6,564 nucleotides of DNA, from positions 1 to 6,564 of the forward strand of contig JAUPLK010000098.1 in assembly GCA_030836925.1 (NCBI GenBank). Reading direction: 5' to 3'. The position numbers were made by a program, and so were the translations under genes. A model generated the notes under the pieces. The model was not told where the DNA came from, searched no databases, and was given only the letters and a program-made list of their open reading frames with translations. Numbering within the stretch: position 1 is the first letter of the stretch; every line of letters starts with the position of its first letter. Positions 6,402 to 6,564 of this stretch are shown here, piece by piece. The stretch comes from Pseudomonadota bacterium. GTDB lineage: Bacteria; Pseudomonadota; Gammaproteobacteria; Steroidobacterales; GCA-2729495.

Positions 6402-6564
6402 ATGTACAGGAATATTGTTCGTACTGCAGGCGTCATCGCTGCAGCTGGCATCCTCTGCGTGCCCGTTGTCGCAGCGGCTGGTGATATCCCGGCGCTGTGT
6501 GCAACGGCCGAACAGAAGGCGCTGATCGCACCCTTGTACGCGGGCAGTCCGGTACCGGCGCCGT
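6402..6564 (+). CDS. Putative exported protein, 3'-partial, function unknown
   Basis: An open frame of 54 codons begins at the ATG at 6402 and runs off the right edge without a stop. GGGAAG (6390-6395) lies 6 nt before the ATG, a good ribosome binding site. The N-terminus looks like a Sec signal peptide: MYRNIVR is basic, then a hydrophobic core (about 9-23) ends in VVAAAGD, with likely signal peptidase I cleavage after Ala26. The visible mature part begins GDIPALCATAEQKALIAPLY and is not one I recognise. It starts 29 nt after the DUF1295 stop with no terminator hairpin between, so it may be co-transcribed with the lipid genes, but the separate strong ribosome binding site makes that less certain. 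Confidence 0.7.
   Translation, partial: MYRNIVRTAGVIAAAGILCVPVVAAAGDIPALCATAEQKALIAPLYAGSPVPAP

Noticed and set aside
6402..6409. TGTACA-like match (ATGTACAG) as a LitR/CarH operator
   Set aside because: It falls on the start codon of the last gene, is a single short copy without a partner repeat, and is expected by chance; another TGTACA at about 2700 is inside a coding region.

Overview
The window is GC-rich, gene-dense DNA that looks like a proteobacterial chromosome, most likely a gammaproteobacterium; that placement rests on codon and GC character and on gene content, not on a marker gene. I can support seven protein genes and one divergent regulatory region. I saw no tRNA, rRNA, CRISPR array, insertion sequence or clear intrinsic terminator.

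Layout: (1) about 3-428 (+) is the C-terminal part of a cobalamin-binding-domain protein whose start is probably left of the window. (2) A leftward operon follows on the minus strand, read from 3794 down to 446: a COG2907-type FAD flavoprotein, a DUF1365 protein and a cyclopropane-fatty-acid-synthase-type methyltransferase. The genes are joined by a 2-nt gap and an ATGA overlap. (3) 3795-3933 is the divergent control region. (4) A rightward operon follows from 3934: an NTF2/SnoaL-like lipoprotein, a second CFA-family methyltransferase (GTGA overlap), and a DUF1295 membrane protein of the steroid 5-alpha-reductase type (7-nt gap). (5) From 6402 a putative exported protein begins and runs off the right end.

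The five enzyme genes and the lipoprotein resemble a recurring proteobacterial cluster tied to light or singlet-oxygen response and membrane fatty-acid modification. In alphaproteobacteria, related enzymes make methyl-branched and furan fatty acids on existing phospholipid chains (Ufa proteins). The simplest reading is a membrane-lipid tailoring module: two SAM-dependent enzymes acting on acyl-chain double bonds, a flavoprotein for desaturation or oxidation, an integral-membrane reductase-like protein, and two accessory proteins of unknown role (DUF1365 and the lipoprotein). The neighbouring cobalamin domain could belong to a CarH/LitR-type light sensor controlling it. The final lipid product and the regulator's identity are inferences. 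A photolyase, ECF sigma factor and ChrR-type anti-sigma factor, often found with such clusters, are not in this window and may lie outside it.
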